32,342 bases of DNA, taken from contig NZ_FUWY01000010.1 of the NCBI RefSeq assembly GCF_900167375.1, positions 1-32,342 of the forward strand. Reading direction: 5' to 3'. Made by a program: the position numbers and the translations under genes. Positions within the stretch are counted from its first letter, which is position 1, and the number at the start of each line of letters is the position of its first letter. Below, one piece after another: positions 30,783-32,342 of the stretch. This stretch comes from Anaerorhabdus furcosa (lineage in GTDB: Bacteria > Bacillota_I > Bacilli_A > Erysipelotrichales > Erysipelotrichaceae). The notes under the pieces are model-generated. The model searched no databases, was not told the DNA's origin, and was given only the letters and a program-made list of their open reading frames with translations.

Positions 30783-32342
30783 TTAAACTTGTGGTTTTAC
30801 TTCTTCATCCATTTCAACTTCATGCCATTTTCTTCCAAGGAAGAATACAACAATAGTAACTAAAGTTAAAATCAACATGATAATTGTATACTTATCTACA
30901 AGAACCATTGGTAATGTCATATTTTCAGTAAGAATAAATATAATAACTGATATAACCGCAACGATTGCTCCAATTACTTTATAAATTCGTTTACGCTCAT
31001 ATAACTCAGTTTCTTCTTGATTTGGATTGATTTCATCACTATCATCTTCTTCATCACTTTCGTGTTTAGAAACAATTAAAATAATTGTTAATAATAAACC
31101 AATAATAACCGCAATCAGATTAATTAAAGCCCAACTAGATTTACCAACTATTTCTGGTGTTGCATCATCTTCAACTTCAGTAATATCTGGTGTTGTTGAT
31201 GGTGTAGGTGTTGGTTTTACTAACGGAGTTTCTTCTTGATCAATTGTTGCATTACCACCATTAGTTGGTGGATTTGGATTAACTGGCGGAACGATTGGAT
31301 TCACAATAACTGGAGGTTCTTCACATAATTGTGTTCCTTCATTCCAAGTAGTTCCAACTGGACAACCTGGATCAACAGGTTCTTCTGGATCTACAGTTGG
31401 AGGTATTTTATTAAATACAACTGTAAACACCATTGTTGCTGCATACTCTGAGTTTCTAATCTCATCTATAGAATTAAATAATTTATTTTCACTATCGTGC
31501 CAATTATTAAATCTATAGTTACTTGCTGCATTGTTTACTACATCTTTAGCAAGCGGAGATACTTTAATATTTAATATCTCTGGATCATATTTTTCATTTC
31601 GATCATAATCTTTAGTTACATATTCATAAGTTTCAGATTTATTGTCAGACGTAACGTAACCAGTTCCATTTGTTTCAACTTTATAAATAAATTTAACTTG
31701 GTAAACATCTGGGATTTCATCACCAATGTCATTACCATCTTGATCTCTATCACCAACAACATCTTGGTAATAGAATAAATTCAATACATTATTTGAAATT
31801 TGCATTGTAATTTCATCTTGTTCTGCATACCAATATTTATAGTCAATAATATTAACTTTATGATCAGTTGCTTTAACTTTTGAATTGAATGATGCAATAT
31901 GTGTCTCGTGGTCATCGCTACCTACAAATTCAACAATACTACCATCTGCATTTATCATATGATGTTTAACTACATATTCATAATCAATTGGTAAATAAGT
32001 TACTTCAATCTTTGTTTTATTCGCAACGATGTCTCCTGCAACTACAGTTTCTCCACCAGTTGTTTGGATTGTATTAATCTTATATCCTTCTGGTGCTTTT
32101 GTTGCGATTGACTCTGCAGTTACTTTTAGTTCATCTGCATCATTAATCCATACTGTTTCTTTTACTGTTACTACTTCACTATCTCCATTTGGTAACTTGT
32201 GTGTTACTTCATAGCTTACTTCTTTTGTTTGTGTTTCATCTTTTACATAGTTGATTGTGATAACTTCACCCTCTGCAACTGTAGTTGGTGCATTATCAAT
32301 ATCAGATTGTACTACTTTATATCCTATTATTGTTTTTGCAGT
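30783..32342 (-). CDS. Surface repeat protein, C-terminal part (cut by window edge)
   Basis: The frame is open from the window edge (32342) to the stop at 30783, giving 520 codons; the ATG at 31958 is internal, so the start lies outside. At least two related units of about 85 residues are seen, one ending AEGEVITINYVKDETQT and the next with APEGYKINTIQTTGGETVVA, with MucBP-like flavour. A third part ends NNVLNLFYYQD. Then come a Pro-rich stalk with CPVGTTWNEGTQLC (31323-31364) and three membrane helices: the first after GKSSWALI, then an acidic loop, then two close to the C-terminus. No LPXTG motif is present. Adhesion or glycan binding is plausible but not shown. Confidence 0.85.
   Translation of the reverse strand, partial: TAKTIIGYKVVQSDIDNAPTTVAEGEVITINYVKDETQTKEVSYEVTHKLPNGDSEVVTVKETVWINDADELKVTAESIATKAPEGYKINTIQTTGGETVVAGDIVANKTKIEVTYLPIDYEYVVKHHMINADGSIVEFVGSDDHETHIASFNSKVKATDHKVNIIDYKYWYAEQDEITMQISNNVLNLFYYQDVVGDRDQDGNDIGDEIPDVYQVKFIYKVETNGTGYVTSDNKSETYEYVTKDYDRNEKYDPEILNIKVSPLAKDVVNNAASNYRFNNWHDSENKLFNSIDEIRNSEYAATMVFTVVFNKIPPTVDPEEPVDPGCPVGTTWNEGTQLCEEPPVIVNPIVPPVNPNPPTNGGNATIDQEETPLVKPTPTPSTTPDITEVEDDATPEIVGKSSWALINLIAVIIGLLLTIILIVSKHESDEEDDSDEINPNQEETELYERKRIYKVIGAIVAVISVIIFILTENMTLPMVLVDKYTIIMLILTLVTIVVFFLGRKWHEVEMDEEVKPQV

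Overview
The window is AT-rich bacterial chromosome from a Gram-positive, Firmicutes-like organism. The 16S 3' end carries the anti-Shine-Dalgarno CCTCC core, S14 is the short zinc-binding form, and lipoboxes and strong SD sequences are common. Missing rpmD and map in the spc cluster and the style of the surface proteins suggest an Erysipelotrichia-like lineage. That placement is inference; a 16S search (3405-4931) would settle it. Every gene I can support lies on the minus strand, so transcription runs from high to low coordinates.

In transcription order: (1) 32342-26301, a surface module: the C-terminal part of a large repeat-bearing surface protein (cut by the window edge), a two-domain HD/HD-GYP protein, and a 1009-residue Ig-like surface protein with a C-terminal membrane anchor. 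(2) 26245-25364, a DUF1848 protein with a cysteine cluster, ending at its own terminator. (3) 25204-11429, a strong promoter, a structured leader and 26 genes of the S10-spc-alpha cluster: rpsJ rplC rplD rplW rplB rpsS rplV rpsC rplP rpmC rpsQ rplN rplX rplE rpsN rpsH rplF rplR rpsE rplO secY adk infA rpmJ rpsM rpsK rpoA rplQ (28 symbols when secY and adk are counted), closed by a strong terminator. Two usual members are absent: rpmD between rpsE and rplO, and map between adk and infA. (4) 11361-9460, an AI-2E family membrane protein, a decayed gene with a homopolymer frameshift and an in-frame stop, and a small one-helix membrane protein. (5) 9411-5412, a tight four-gene operon: GH43-like lipoprotein, second lipoprotein, ACT-domain protein (UPF0237) and UPF0210 protein. 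Its promoter sits so close to the first ATG that the mRNA should be leaderless. (6) 5204-12, an rRNA operon (16S-23S-5S) with tandem promoters, no spacer tRNA and long processing stems, ending at a terminator.

Most of the window is housekeeping (translation and Sec secretion). Accessory interest lies in the leaderless lipoprotein/ACT/UPF0210 operon, the decayed gene, the HD-GYP gene between two surface proteins, and RNA structures at rpsJ, rplB and adk-infA. I see no CRISPR array, insertion sequence, tRNA or clear sign of phage.
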